Below, one piece after another: positions 16,382 through 24,765 of a stretch of DNA of 64,000 bases. The position numbers and the translations under genes are program-made. Source of the DNA: Albimonas sp963977235. GTDB taxonomy: Bacteria > Pseudomonadota > Alphaproteobacteria > Rhodobacterales > Rhodobacteraceae. The stretch is from contig NZ_CAXBOD010000012.1 in NCBI RefSeq assembly GCF_963977235.1, positions 1-64,000 of the forward strand, written 5' to 3'. Below the pieces are notes generated by a model. It was not told where the DNA came from, ran no database searches, and saw only the letters and a list, made by a program, of their open reading frames with translations. The first letter of the stretch is position 1, and each line of letters begins with the position of its first letter.

Positions 16382-17578
16382 ATGTCGCTCGCCAACGGTC
16401 GGCATTTCCTGGCCATTCCCGGCCCCTCCGTGATGCCCGACCGGGTGCTGAACGCCATGCACCGCGGCGCGCCCAACATCTACGAGGGCGCCATCGTCGA
16501 GCTCGTCGACGGCCTCGCCGACGACCTGCGCAAGGTCGCCCGCTCGAAGGACGCGGGCGTGGCGATCTACACCTGCAACGGCCACGGCGCCTGGGAGGCG
16601 GCGATCGCCAACCTGTTCTCGAAGGGCGACAAGATCCTGACCCTCGACTGCGGCCGCTTCGCCGAGGGCTGGGCCCAGACCGCGCAGGGCATGGGCGTGG
16701 ACGCCCAGGTGGTGATGACCGGCGACCGCGGCCCGGTGCCCCCCGACCAGCTCGAGGCGCTGCTGCGCGCCGACACCGCCCACGAGATCAAGGCGGTGAT
16801 GGTGGTGCAGGTCGACACCGCCTCCTCGGCCTGCAACGACATCGCGGCCCTGCGCGCGGCCATCGACGCGGCCGGCCACCCGGCGCTGTTCATGGTCGAC
16901 TGCATCGCCTCGCTCGGCTCGGAGCGGTTCGAGTTCGACGCCTGGGGCGTGGACCTGATGGTCGCCGGCTCCCAGAAGGGCCTGATGACCCCGCCGGGCC
17001 TGGCCTTCTGCTTCGTCGGTCCCAAGGCCTGGGAGCATCGCGGAGAGCTGGTCTCGGTCTACTGGGACTGGCGCCCGCGCATCCGCCCCGACATGCCCTA
17101 CCAGCGCTTTGGCGGCACCGCGCCCACCCATCACCTGTTCGGCCTGCGCGAGGCGCTGGACATGCTGCTGGAGGAGGGGGTCGAGGGCGCCTGGGCCCGC
17201 CACCGCGCCATGGGCGACGCCGTGCGGGCCGCGGTCGCCGGCTGGTCCGAAGGGATGAACGACGGGCCGATGGAGTTCAACGTCACCGACCCCGAGCGCC
17301 GCTCCAACGCCGTCACCACGATCCTCACCCGAGGGTTCGAGCCGAAGAAGCTCCGCAACCTGTGCGAGACCGAGATGAACGTGACCCTGGGGATCGGGCT
17401 CGGCCGCTTCGCCCAGACCTCGTTCCGCATCGGTCACATGGGCTGGCTGAACCCGCCGATGGTGATGGGCGTGCTGGGCGCGGTCGAGAGCGCGCTCGAC
17501 GCGCTCGAGGTGCCGCACGGTCCCGGCCTCTCGGCCGCGGCGCAGTCGCTGGGCCGGGCGATGCGCAAGGCGGCCTGA
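16382..17578 (+). CDS. Serine-glyoxylate / alanine-glyoxylate-type aminotransferase
   Basis: 398 residues, class V PLP-dependent aminotransferase that moves an amino group to glyoxylate from serine or alanine (glycine and one-carbon metabolism). It starts with the typical HFLAIPGPSVMPDRVLNAM. TCNGHGAWEAAI binds the PLP phosphate, and AGSQKGLMTPPG carries the Schiff-base lysine (K199). RFGGTAPTHHLFGLREAL and the C-terminal FRIGHMGWLN are also typical of the serine-glyoxylate branch. The ATG at 16382 follows CAGGAG. It appears monocistronic, bounded by a decayed gene upstream and a strong hairpin downstream. The choice between serine and alanine as donor is inference. Confidence 0.88.
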   Translation: MSLANGRHFLAIPGPSVMPDRVLNAMHRGAPNIYEGAIVELVDGLADDLRKVARSKDAGVAIYTCNGHGAWEAAIANLFSKGDKILTLDCGRFAEGWAQTAQGMGVDAQVVMTGDRGPVPPDQLEALLRADTAHEIKAVMVVQVDTASSACNDIAALRAAIDAAGHPALFMVDCIASLGSERFEFDAWGVDLMVAGSQKGLMTPPGLAFCFVGPKAWEHRGELVSVYWDWRPRIRPDMPYQRFGGTAPTHHLFGLREALDMLLEEGVEGAWARHRAMGDAVRAAVAGWSEGMNDGPMEFNVTDPERRSNAVTTILTRGFEPKKLRNLCETEMNVTLGIGLGRFAQTSFRIGHMGWLNPPMVMGVLGAVESALDALEVPHGPGLSAAAQSLGRAMRKAA

Positions 17579-17610
17579 GGCGGGCGGGGCCCGGCCTCTG
17601 GTCCCGAACC

Positions 17611-17648
17611 GCGCCGCCTGTGCAGACGCGGGTCTGCGCAGGCGGCGC
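17611..17648 (+). terminator. 17-bp stem-loop after the aminotransferase gene
   Basis: GCGCCGCCTGTGCAGAC pairs with GTCTGCGCAGGCGGCGC (one G-T pair) around a GCGG tetraloop, 33 nt after the stop codon. No U-tract follows, so it is terminator-like rather than a textbook intrinsic terminator. Confidence 0.6.
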
Positions 17649-17712
17649 GCACTCTGTCCGGGCGGAATCCCGGCCTTCCCAACCCGCCGCGCGGCGTGTA
17701 ATACCCGGGCCC

Positions 17713-17778
17713 ATGAGCGACCTGCGCGCCCGATATCGACCCCTGCGGTCCCGGCGAATTACCGGCGCGGCCTCCTGA
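17713..17778 (+). CDS. Possible 21-residue leader peptide upstream of ileS
   Basis: Short open frame MSDLRARYRPLRSRRITGAAS with six Arg codons, five of them CGA or CGG, and one Ile codon (ATT at 17758-17760). Its stop codon TGA (17776-17778) lies inside the left arm of the hairpin at 17767-17793. There is no strong ribosome binding site, so translation is unproven. It is listed because of its position in the structured ileS leader. Confidence 0.25.
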   Translation: MSDLRARYRPLRSRRITGAAS

Positions 17779-17864
17779 GTTCAGGAGCGCCGCCAGTCCC
17801 GTTTCGCCGACCATCCCGAACATGGATCCCGCAAGGGGATCAACAGCTTGTGGAGCGCTCCTGA
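17767..17864 (+). promoter_or_regulatory. Structured leader of ileS with alternative pairings
   Basis: Three elements are visible. (1) A hairpin at 17767-17793: an 11-bp stem with one bulged C and an AGTT loop. (2) A 6-bp hairpin, GATCCC/GGGATC, at 17825-17841. (3) The palindrome GGAGCGCTCC (17852-17861), which contains the GGAG ribosome binding site of ileS. The right arm of the first hairpin, TCAGGAGCGC (17781-17790), is also perfectly complementary over 10 nt to GCGCTCCTGA (17855-17864), which ends on the A of the ileS ATG. So two mutually exclusive structures are possible, one of them masking translation initiation. Function is inferred. Confidence 0.45.
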
Positions 17865-20830
17865 TGTGCGCCGACTCCCCCTCGACCGACGCGGCTGTCG
17901 ATTATCGAGACACTCTCTTCCTGCCGAAGACCGACTTTCCGATGCGCGCGGGCCTGCCCAAGCGCGAGCCGGAGTGGCTGGCCCGCTGGGCCGAAATGCG
18001 CGTCTACGACCGCCTGCGCGAGACCGCCGAGGGCCGCCCGCCCTTCGTGCTGCATGACGGCCCGCCCTATGCCAACGGCCATCTCCACATCGGGCACGCG
18101 CTCAACAAGGTGTTGAAGGACTTCGTGGTTCGCTCCCAGCAGATGCTGGGGCACGACAGCCGCTATGTGCCGGGCTGGGACTGCCACGGCCTGCCGATCG
18201 AGTGGAAGATCGAGGAGCAGTACCGCGCCAAGGGTCTCGACAAGGACAAGGTCGAGATCAACGAGTTCCGCGCCGAGTGCCGCAAGTTCGCCGAGGGCTG
18301 GATCGACGTCCAGCGCGAGGAGTTCCAGCGCATGGGCGTGACCGGCAACTGGGACGATCCCTATCTCACCATGGACTTCGACGCCGAGGCGGTGATCGCC
18401 GCGGAGTTCATGAAGTTCGTGATGAACGGCTCGCTCTATCGCGGCTCCAAGCCGGTGATGTGGTCGGTGGTCGAGAAGACCGCGCTGGCCGAGGCCGAGG
18501 TCGAGTATCACGAGCACCAGTCCCACACGATCTGGGTGAAGTTCCCGGTGGTCTCCGCCGCCGAGCCCGCCTCGGCCGCGGATCTCGAGGGCGACTTCGC
18601 CGGCGCCGCGACCGAGCAGGTCGAGGGCGCTCTGGCCGACGCCTCGGTCGTGATCTGGACCACGACCCCCTGGACGATCCCGCAGAACCGCGCCGTCTGC
18701 TTCAATTCCAACATAAACTACGCGCTCTATCGCGTTGAAGAGGCTCCGGAAGGCAATTGGGCGAAGCCCGGCGACCTGCTGGTGATGGCCGAGAGCCTGG
18801 CGGACGCCGTGATGGGCCAGGCCAAGGTCGAGCGCTTCACCCGCCTCGCCGCCGTGGGGGCGCAGGAGCTGGAGGGGCTGACGCTCGCCCACCCGTTCCG
18901 CGGCCTCGACGGGGCCGGGGGGGAGTGGGACTTCGACGTGCCCATGCTGCCTGGCGACCATGTCACCGACGACGCGGGCACCGGCTTCGTGCACACCGCG
19001 CCCTCCCACGGCGCGGACGACTACGAGGTGGGGCGGAAGCACGGGCTTCCGATGACCTACAATGTGCTCGAGGACGGCAGTTTCCGCGCCGACCTGCCGC
19101 TGTTCGGCGGGGCGGTGATCTTCGATCACAAGGGCAAGGAGAAGGATGCCAACAAGCGGGTGATCGATGCGCTGGCAGGCTGCGGCGCGCTGATCGCGCG
19201 CGGTCGGCTGAAGCACTCCTACCCGCATTCCTGGCGCTCCAAGGCCCCGCTTATCTTCCGCAACACGCCGCAGTGGTTCGCCGCCATCGACGTGAAGCTG
19301 GGCGACGGGCAGGACACCTATGGCGAGACGATCCGCCAGCGCGCTCTGAAGTCCATCGACGATCTCGTTGAATTCACGCCGAAATCCGGCCGCAACCGCC
19401 TGCACTCGATGATCGAGGCGCGCCCGGACTGGGTGCTGTCGCGCCAGCGCGCCTGGGGCGTGCCGCTGACCTGCTTCATGCGCGAGACCGGGCCCGGCCA
19501 GGTCGAGGTCCTCAAGAACGCCGAGGTCAACGCCCGCATCGAGGCGGCCTTCCGTGCCGAGGGCGCCGACGCCTGGTTCGCCGAGGGCGCGAAAGAGCGC
19601 TTCCTCAAAGGCTTGGTGGACGATGTTGAGGCGTGGACGAAGGTCGACGACGTGCTCGACGTGTGGTTCGACAGCGGCTCGACCCATGCCTTCGTGATGC
19701 GCGACCGGCCCGACGGGCTGTGGCCGGCCTCGCTTTACCTCGAGGGCACCGACCAGCATCGTGGGTGGTTCCACTCCTCGCTGCTGCAGGGCTGCGGGAC
19801 GCGGGGGCGCGCGCCCTACGAGGGCGTGCTGACTCACGGCTTCACGCTCGACGAGAAGGGCATGAAGATGTCCAAGTCGCTGGGCAACACCATCGCGCCC
19901 GAGGACGTCATCAAGCAGTACGGCGCCGACATCCTGCGCCTGTGGGTGGCCCAGACGGACTTCACGGCGGATCAGAGGATCGGCCCGGAAATCCTTAAAG
20001 GCACGGCGGATTCCTACCGTCGCCTGCGCAACACCATGCGCTTCATCCTCGGCGCGCTGGACGGGTTCGACGAGGCCGAGCGCCTCGATCCGGCCGAGAT
20101 GCCGGAGCTGGAGCGCTGGGTGCTCCACCGCCTCTCGGAGCTCGACGCCGAGGTGCGCGAGGGCTACGGGCGCTACGCCTATTCCCAGGTGTTCCAGAGC
20201 CTGTTCCAGTTCTGCACGGTCGACCTCAGCTCGGTCTATTTCGACATCCGCAAGGACGCGCTCTACTGCGACGCCGCGGACAGCATCCGCCGCCGCGCCT
20301 GCCGTACGGTGATGGACCTGCTGTTCCACCGCCTCGTCACTTGGCTCGCCCCCATGCTGGTCTTCACCATGGAGGAAGCCTGGCTGGAGCGGTTTCCGGG
20401 CGTCGACAGCTCGGTGCATCTCGTCGACTTCCCCGACACGCCTGACTGGCGCGACCCGGCGCTGGCTGCGAAATGGGCGAAGATCCGAGAGGTGCGCCGC
20501 GTGGTCACCGGCGCGCTCGAGATCGAGCGGCGCGAGAAGCGCATCGGCGCCAGCCTCGAGGCCGCGCCCTCGGTGCATGTCGAGGATGCGGGCGTCCGCG
20601 AGGCGCTGGCCACCGTCGATTTCGCCGACATGTGCATCACCTCCGGCATCGAGGTCACCGGCGATCCGGCCCCGGCCGAGGGCTTCCGCCTGCCGGACGT
20701 CGCCGGCGTGGCGGTGGTCTTCGCGCAGGCCGAGGGCGCCAAATGCGCCCGCTGCTGGAAGGTGCTGCCCGACGTTGGCGCGCATGCCCACGACGGCGTC
20801 TGCGGGCGCTGCGACGCGGCCCTGAGCTGA
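17864..20830 (+). CDS. ileS: Isoleucyl-tRNA synthetase
   Basis: 988 residues, class I aminoacyl-tRNA synthetase charging tRNA-Ile in the cytoplasm. HIGH is at residues 75-78 (HLHIGHALNK) and KMSKS at 668-672. The editing domain includes the TTPWTIPQNRAV block and the DAGTGFVHTAPSHG block. The C-terminal zinc finger CARCWK...CGRC is intact, which marks the IleS1 (bacterial) type. The start at 17864 was chosen because the protein then begins like its relatives (DYRDTLFLPKTDFPMRAGLPKREPEW) and GGAG lies 8 nt upstream; an ATG at 17822 would add 14 residues but lacks support. It is a single-gene unit with a structured leader and an intrinsic terminator. Confidence 0.96.
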   Translation: MCADSPSTDAAVDYRDTLFLPKTDFPMRAGLPKREPEWLARWAEMRVYDRLRETAEGRPPFVLHDGPPYANGHLHIGHALNKVLKDFVVRSQQMLGHDSRYVPGWDCHGLPIEWKIEEQYRAKGLDKDKVEINEFRAECRKFAEGWIDVQREEFQRMGVTGNWDDPYLTMDFDAEAVIAAEFMKFVMNGSLYRGSKPVMWSVVEKTALAEAEVEYHEHQSHTIWVKFPVVSAAEPASAADLEGDFAGAATEQVEGALADASVVIWTTTPWTIPQNRAVCFNSNINYALYRVEEAPEGNWAKPGDLLVMAESLADAVMGQAKVERFTRLAAVGAQELEGLTLAHPFRGLDGAGGEWDFDVPMLPGDHVTDDAGTGFVHTAPSHGADDYEVGRKHGLPMTYNVLEDGSFRADLPLFGGAVIFDHKGKEKDANKRVIDALAGCGALIARGRLKHSYPHSWRSKAPLIFRNTPQWFAAIDVKLGDGQDTYGETIRQRALKSIDDLVEFTPKSGRNRLHSMIEARPDWVLSRQRAWGVPLTCFMRETGPGQVEVLKNAEVNARIEAAFRAEGADAWFAEGAKERFLKGLVDDVEAWTKVDDVLDVWFDSGSTHAFVMRDRPDGLWPASLYLEGTDQHRGWFHSSLLQGCGTRGRAPYEGVLTHGFTLDEKGMKMSKSLGNTIAPEDVIKQYGADILRLWVAQTDFTADQRIGPEILKGTADSYRRLRNTMRFILGALDGFDEAERLDPAEMPELERWVLHRLSELDAEVREGYGRYAYSQVFQSLFQFCTVDLSSVYFDIRKDALYCDAADSIRRRACRTVMDLLFHRLVTWLAPMLVFTMEEAWLERFPGVDSSVHLVDFPDTPDWRDPALAAKWAKIREVRRVVTGALEIERREKRIGASLEAAPSVHVEDAGVREALATVDFADMCITSGIEVTGDPAPAEGFRLPDVAGVAVVFAQAEGAKCARCWKVLPDVGAHAHDGVCGRCDAALS

Positions 20831-20837
20831 GGCGAAG

Positions 20838-20910
20838 CGGCCCCGCGGCAGGGGCCGAACCGGATGCGCCCCGCGCGCCGCCTCCCGCCGGGGGCGGCGC
20901 GCTTTCGTTT
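20838..20910 (+). terminator. Two hairpins ending in an intrinsic terminator after ileS
   Basis: First stem: CGGCCCC/GGGGCCG (20838-20857). Second stem: GCGCGCCGCC (20873-20882) with GGCGGCGCGC (20893-20902), followed by TTTCGTTTC. The second is a convincing Rho-independent terminator. Confidence 0.75.
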
Positions 20911-21046
20911 CAAGCGGGCGGCGCCCCGGCCTGACGCAGCGCTGCGGGTCGGCCGCGTCGGGGCGCCGCAGAGCCTGTTGTCCTATGTCGGCCTTATTAT
21001 ATCGGCCCTGCAACCTTCCCTGCATGCTGATCCGAAAGGACACCCG

Positions 21047-21289
21047 ATGAGCGCTTCGAACGCCGAGTCGAGCGCGACCACCGTGGCCGCGCCGAGCACC
21101 CCCGTCACCCGCGTCACGCCCGGCCTGCTGCTGGGCGCCGTCGTCGCGGTGCCTGCGGCCGCCGCGCTGGTGATCCTGCCCGAGGTGGCCGGCTTCGAGG
21201 GCCCGGGCTTCTTCGTCGCCGCGCCGGTGTGCTTCGTCGCGCTGGCCGTCGTCGTGGGAACCATCGCCAACCGCCTGTTCCGGACCTGA
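21047..21289 (+). CDS. Small two-helix membrane protein of unknown function
   Basis: 80 residues. After a Ser/Thr/Ala-rich N-terminus (about 1-25) there are two hydrophobic segments: LLLGAVVAVPAAAALVIL (about 27-45) and FFVAAPVCFVALAVVVGTIA (about 55-74). It ends with NRLFRT. I do not recognise a family. It is probably a real gene: GAAAGGA sits 7 nt before the ATG, an AT-rich patch (20990-21003) lies upstream, and a bidirectional terminator lies downstream. It stands alone between ileS and the convergent transketolase gene. Confidence 0.6.
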   Translation: MSASNAESSATTVAAPSTPVTRVTPGLLLGAVVAVPAAAALVILPEVAGFEGPGFFVAAPVCFVALAVVVGTIANRLFRT

Positions 21290-21346
21290 GCGGGCAGGGG
21301 CCCCGAGCCCCGCTCGACCCGTCCGGAAGCGTCGGGCGCAACGAGA

Positions 21347-21376
21347 AAGGGCGCGGACCGCCAGGTCCGCGCCCTT
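21347..21376. terminator. Bidirectional terminator between small membrane gene and tkt
   Basis: Perfect 13-bp stem, AAGGGCGCGGACC with GGTCCGCGCCCTT, and a GCCA loop. CT-rich or T-rich bases follow on both strands, so it can serve both converging genes. Confidence 0.75.
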
Positions 21377-21397
21377 CTCATGTCGCGAGCGAAAGGC

Positions 21398-23416
21398 TCA
21401 GAGCAGGCTCTTGGCCTTCTCGGCCGCGGCCTCGGCGGTGATGCCGAAGTGCTGGTAGAGCTCGGGTGCGGGGGCCGAGGCGCCGAAGCCCTCCATCCCC
21501 ACGAAGCCCGCCTTCTTCGAGGCGCCGCGCTCGCCCGACAGCCACTTGTCCCAGCCGAAGCCGGTCAGCGCCTCGATGGCGACGCGCACGGGGCCGGCGG
21601 GAAGGACCCGCTTGCGGTAGGCCTCGTCCTGGGCCTCGAACAGCTCCCAGCAGGGCATCGAGACGACGCGCGTGCCGATGCCCTCGGCCTGCAGCAGGTC
21701 GCGGGCGGCGAGCGCGATCTCGACCTCCGAGCCGGTGGCCATCAGGATCACCCGGCGCTTGCCCTCGGCCTCGGCCAGAACGTAGGCGCCCTGGGCGGTG
21801 AGGTTCTTGGAGCTGTACTTGGTGCGCACCGTCGGCAGGTTCTGACGCGACAGGGCCAGCACCGAGGGGGTGCCGGCGGTGGTCAGCGCCAGCTCCCAGG
21901 CCTCGGCCGTCTCGACCGCGTCGGCGGGGCGGAAGACGTGCATGTTGGGCGTCGCGCGCAGCATCGCCACATGCTCGACCGGCTGGTGGGTGGGGCCGTC
22001 CTCGCCCAGGCCGATGGAGTCGTGGGTCATCACGTAGGTGACCTGCGCCCCCATCAGCGCCGACAGCCGCATCGCGCCCCGCGCATAGTCGGCAAAGCAC
22101 AGGAATGTGCCGCCGTAGGGCATGCAGCCCCCGTGCAGCGCCAGGCCGTTCATTGCCGCGGCCATGCCATGCTCGCGGATGCCGTAGTAGACGTAGCGGC
22201 CCTTGCGGCTGTCCACGTCGAAGGTCCCGAGGTCCTTGGTCAGCGTGTTGTTCGACCCGGTCAGGTCGGCCGAGCCGCCGATGGTCTCGGGCATCACCGG
22301 GTTGATCGCGGCCAGCGCCATCTCGGAGGCCTTGCGGGTCGCGACCTTGGGCGCGTCCTCCGACAGCTGCTTCTTGAGCTTGCGGATCGCGCCCGCGAGC
22401 TTCCTGGGCGCCTCGCCGGCGATCACCCGCTCGAACTCCGCCTTCTTGGCGGCCGAGAGCTGGTCGAGGCGGACCTCCCACTGGTAGCGCTCGCCGGCGC
22501 CGCGCTTGCCGATCTCGGCCCACTGGGCGGCGACGTCGTTGGGGATCACGAAGGGCGCGTGGCTCCAGCCGTAGATCTCGCGCACGGCGGCGATCTCGTC
22601 GGCGCCGAGCGGCGAGCCATGGGCGCCGGCGGTGTCCTGCTTCTTGGGCGAGCCGTAGCCGATGTGGGTCTTGCAGGCGACCAGCGTCGGGCGGTCGGAC
22701 TTCTTGGCCGCGGTCAGAGCGCGGTCGATGTCCTCGGGGTCATGGCCGTCGCAGGACAGCACCTCCCAGCCCGAAGCCGCGAAGCGGGCCAGCTGGTCGG
22801 TGGCGTCCGACATCGAGACCTTGCCGTCGATGGAAATCCCGTTGTCGTCCCACAGCACGATCAGCCGGCCGAGCTGCTGGCGCCCCGCGAGGCCGATGGC
22901 CTCCTGGGAGATGCCCTCCATCAGGCAGCCGTCGCCGGCGATCACCCAGGTGCGGTGGTCGACGATCTTGCGCCCGAAGCGGGCGGCCATCGATTCTTCG
23001 GCCATCGCCATGCCCACGGCGGTGGCCAGGCCCTGGCCCAGCGGGCCGGTGGTGGTCTCGATGCCGGGCGCGTGGCCGAATTCGGGGTGGCCGGCGGTTC
23101 TGGCGCCCAGCTGGCGGAAATTCTTCAGCTGCGCGATGTCCATGCCCGGCGTGCCGGTCAGGTGCAGCAGCGAATACAGCAGCATCGAGCCGTGGCCCGC
23201 CGACAGCACGAAGCGGTCGCGGTCGGCCCACTCGGGGTGGGCGGCGTCGAACTTCAGGTGGCTCTCGAACAGGACCGTCGCCACGTCGGCCATGCCCATC
23301 GGCATGCCGGGGTGGCCGGAATTCGCCGCCTGGACGGCGTCCATGGCCAGCACGCGGATCGCGGCGGCCTTCATCCAGTGCTCGGGGTGCGAGGCGCGGA
23401 GGGTAGCGATGTCCAC
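21398..23416 (-). CDS. tkt: Transketolase
   Basis: 672 residues, full length. It is a thiamine-diphosphate enzyme of the non-oxidative pentose phosphate pathway that moves two-carbon units between sugar phosphates. Visible parts are the N-terminal AANSGHPGMPMGMAD, LSAGHGSMLLYSLLHLTG, the ThDP/Mg motif GDGCLMEG...DDNGISIDG, the pyrimidine-domain GIREHGMAAAMNGLALHGG and THDSIGLGEDGPTHQPVEH, and the C-terminal domain LMATGSEVEIAL. The start is GTG at 23416 with AAGG about 9 nt upstream; an ATG at about 23465 would add an Arg-rich stretch not seen in the family. It is divergent from the coiled-coil/zapA pair. Confidence 0.95.
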   Translation of the reverse strand: MDIATLRASHPEHWMKAAAIRVLAMDAVQAANSGHPGMPMGMADVATVLFESHLKFDAAHPEWADRDRFVLSAGHGSMLLYSLLHLTGTPGMDIAQLKNFRQLGARTAGHPEFGHAPGIETTTGPLGQGLATAVGMAMAEESMAARFGRKIVDHRTWVIAGDGCLMEGISQEAIGLAGRQQLGRLIVLWDDNGISIDGKVSMSDATDQLARFAASGWEVLSCDGHDPEDIDRALTAAKKSDRPTLVACKTHIGYGSPKKQDTAGAHGSPLGADEIAAVREIYGWSHAPFVIPNDVAAQWAEIGKRGAGERYQWEVRLDQLSAAKKAEFERVIAGEAPRKLAGAIRKLKKQLSEDAPKVATRKASEMALAAINPVMPETIGGSADLTGSNNTLTKDLGTFDVDSRKGRYVYYGIREHGMAAAMNGLALHGGCMPYGGTFLCFADYARGAMRLSALMGAQVTYVMTHDSIGLGEDGPTHQPVEHVAMLRATPNMHVFRPADAVETAEAWELALTTAGTPSVLALSRQNLPTVRTKYSSKNLTAQGAYVLAEAEGKRRVILMATGSEVEIALAARDLLQAEGIGTRVVSMPCWELFEAQDEAYRKRVLPAGPVRVAIEALTGFGWDKWLSGERGASKKAGFVGMEGFGASAPAPELYQHFGITAEAAAEKAKSLL

Positions 23417-23623
23417 TGGCGTCGCCTTTCGTCGCTGGGTGCGGAGGGGAACGGGCGCGCGCGTCATGCAACGCGCGCGCAGGGGGGTCAAGGCGGCGCG
23501 GGGGCTTTTGGCGCCTGCGAACGGGCGCCGGCGCCGCGTCGCGCCCGCTTGACGGGGCCGCGCGGCGGTGGTCGGATCGGCGCCAAGCTTCTGGAACGGG
23601 GCAGGATCGAGGAGCACGGGCGA

Positions 23624-24016
23624 GTGCAGGCGCGCAGCACGGAAATCGCGACGGCCAGACGGGCCTTGTCGGCCGCCATGAGCGAGCTGGAGGCCGCGGT
23701 GGCCGCGGCGCGGGCCTTTCCCGCGACCGCGGACGGCGACCCCTTGCTGGAGGAGGCGCAGGCGACCGCGCGGGCCGCGCTCTCGCGCGTGGCGGAGATG
23801 GAGTCGCGCCTGGCCGAATCCGAGGCCGCCCATGACGCGGCGGCCGCCGAGCGGCAGGCCGCCGCCGCCGCCCGCGACGCGGCCCTGGCCGAGCGCGCCG
23901 CCGCCGCCCGCGAGATCGAGGCCCTCAAGGCCGAGGTCGAGGCGCTGAAGGCCGCTCGCGCCGAGGATGCCGCGATGATCGAGGAGGCGCTGTCGGAGCT
24001 GCGCGACGTGGTCTGA
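23624..24016 (+). CDS. Coiled-coil protein upstream of zapA (ZauP/DUF4164-like)
   Basis: 130 residues that are almost entirely Ala/Glu/Arg helix with heptad character (for example ALAERAAAAREIEALKAEVEALKAARAED), predicting a long coiled coil with no membrane segment. GTG at 23624 is preceded by GGAG with 9-nt spacing. The 57-bp distance to zapA, the shared strand and the coiled-coil content match the alphaproteobacterial arrangement in which a partner such as Caulobacter ZauP is encoded next to ZapA and helps focus the FtsZ ring. The assignment rests on context and composition, because low-complexity coiled coils carry little family-specific signal. Confidence 0.6.
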   Translation: MQARSTEIATARRALSAAMSELEAAVAAARAFPATADGDPLLEEAQATARAALSRVAEMESRLAESEAAHDAAAAERQAAAAARDAALAERAAAAREIEALKAEVEALKAARAEDAAMIEEALSELRDVV

Positions 24017-24072
24017 GACCGCCCCCCGCCGCCGCTTTCCCCACAGCCGCCCCGGGCGAGGAGACCCGCTGA

Positions 24073-24765
24073 ATGGCCGACCTGGACATCGCCATCGCCG
24101 GACGCAGCTATCGCGTCGCCTGCGCCGACGGCGAGGAGGAGAACCTGACCGAGGCCGCCCGCCTGGTCGCCGCCGAGGCCGAGAGCCTGCGCGAGCAGTT
24201 CGGCACGCGCTTCGCCGCGCTGCCCGAGACGCGGATGCTGCTGATGGCCTCGCTGATGCTGGGCGACCGCTTCCGCGCGCATCTGGCCGAGGAGGCCTCC
24301 GCCCTCTCCGGACTGTCCGAGGCGCCGGCCGCGCAGGCCGAGCCCGCGCCCCAGGCCGGATTCTTCGACGATCCCGTGCAGAGCTCGCGCATCTCGGAGC
24401 TCGAGGCCGCGCTCGCCGAAGCGCGGGAGGGGGAGCTGGCCGCGCTCGCCGCCCTCGAGGAGGCCGCGGGCCGGATCCGGGCGCTTGCCGGCGAGATCGC
24501 CGAGGACGGGCTGGCCGAAGAGGACGAGGACGACGAGGCGCTCGACGACTTGGAGGACGAGGCGAGCCTCGAGGCGAGCCTCGAGTCGCCGGCGGATGTC
24601 GCCCCCGAGGCCGACCTCCCCGAGGCTGACCTTCCAGACGCGGCGCCGGACGCCGAGGACCTGCCCGAAGAGGACGTCCCTGAAGACGATCTCGAGGGCG
24701 ACCCCGAAGACGACCCCGAGGAAGATCGGCCCGACGCGCAGGACCCGCTGGCCCCGCGCAGCTGA
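24073..24765 (+). CDS. zapA: Cell division protein ZapA with a long acidic tail
   Basis: 230 residues, about twice the usual ZapA length. Residues 1 to about 85 are the ZapA domain (DLDIAIAGRSYRVACADGEEENLTEAARLV, then RMLLMASLMLGDRF), which binds and bundles FtsZ at midcell. A second helical segment (about 105-145) follows, and then about 85 residues dominated by Asp, Glu, Pro and Leu, with recurring EDDLEGDPEDDPEED-type runs. The acidic tail is not part of the canonical fold. It follows the coiled-coil gene closely and probably forms an operon with it. The start codon is ATG 24073 with GAGGAGACC upstream. Confidence 0.85.
   Translation: MADLDIAIAGRSYRVACADGEEENLTEAARLVAAEAESLREQFGTRFAALPETRMLLMASLMLGDRFRAHLAEEASALSGLSEAPAAQAEPAPQAGFFDDPVQSSRISELEAALAEAREGELAALAALEEAAGRIRALAGEIAEDGLAEEDEDDEALDDLEDEASLEASLESPADVAPEADLPEADLPDAAPDAEDLPEEDVPEDDLEGDPEDDPEEDRPDAQDPLAPRS

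Noticed and set aside
17822..17863. Upstream ATG extending ileS by 14 residues
   Set aside because: The extension has no family support and would place the start inside a leader hairpin; GGAG is correctly spaced for 17864.
20978..21003. TTGTCC and TATTAT as a promoter of the small membrane protein gene
   Set aside because: The spacing is only 11-14 nt, too short for a sigma70 promoter, although the AT-rich patch may still be part of one.
17840..21043. A 1067-codon minus-strand frame across ileS
   Set aside because: Shadow of a well-supported synthetase gene; the composition is His/Arg/Val-rich and resembles no protein family.
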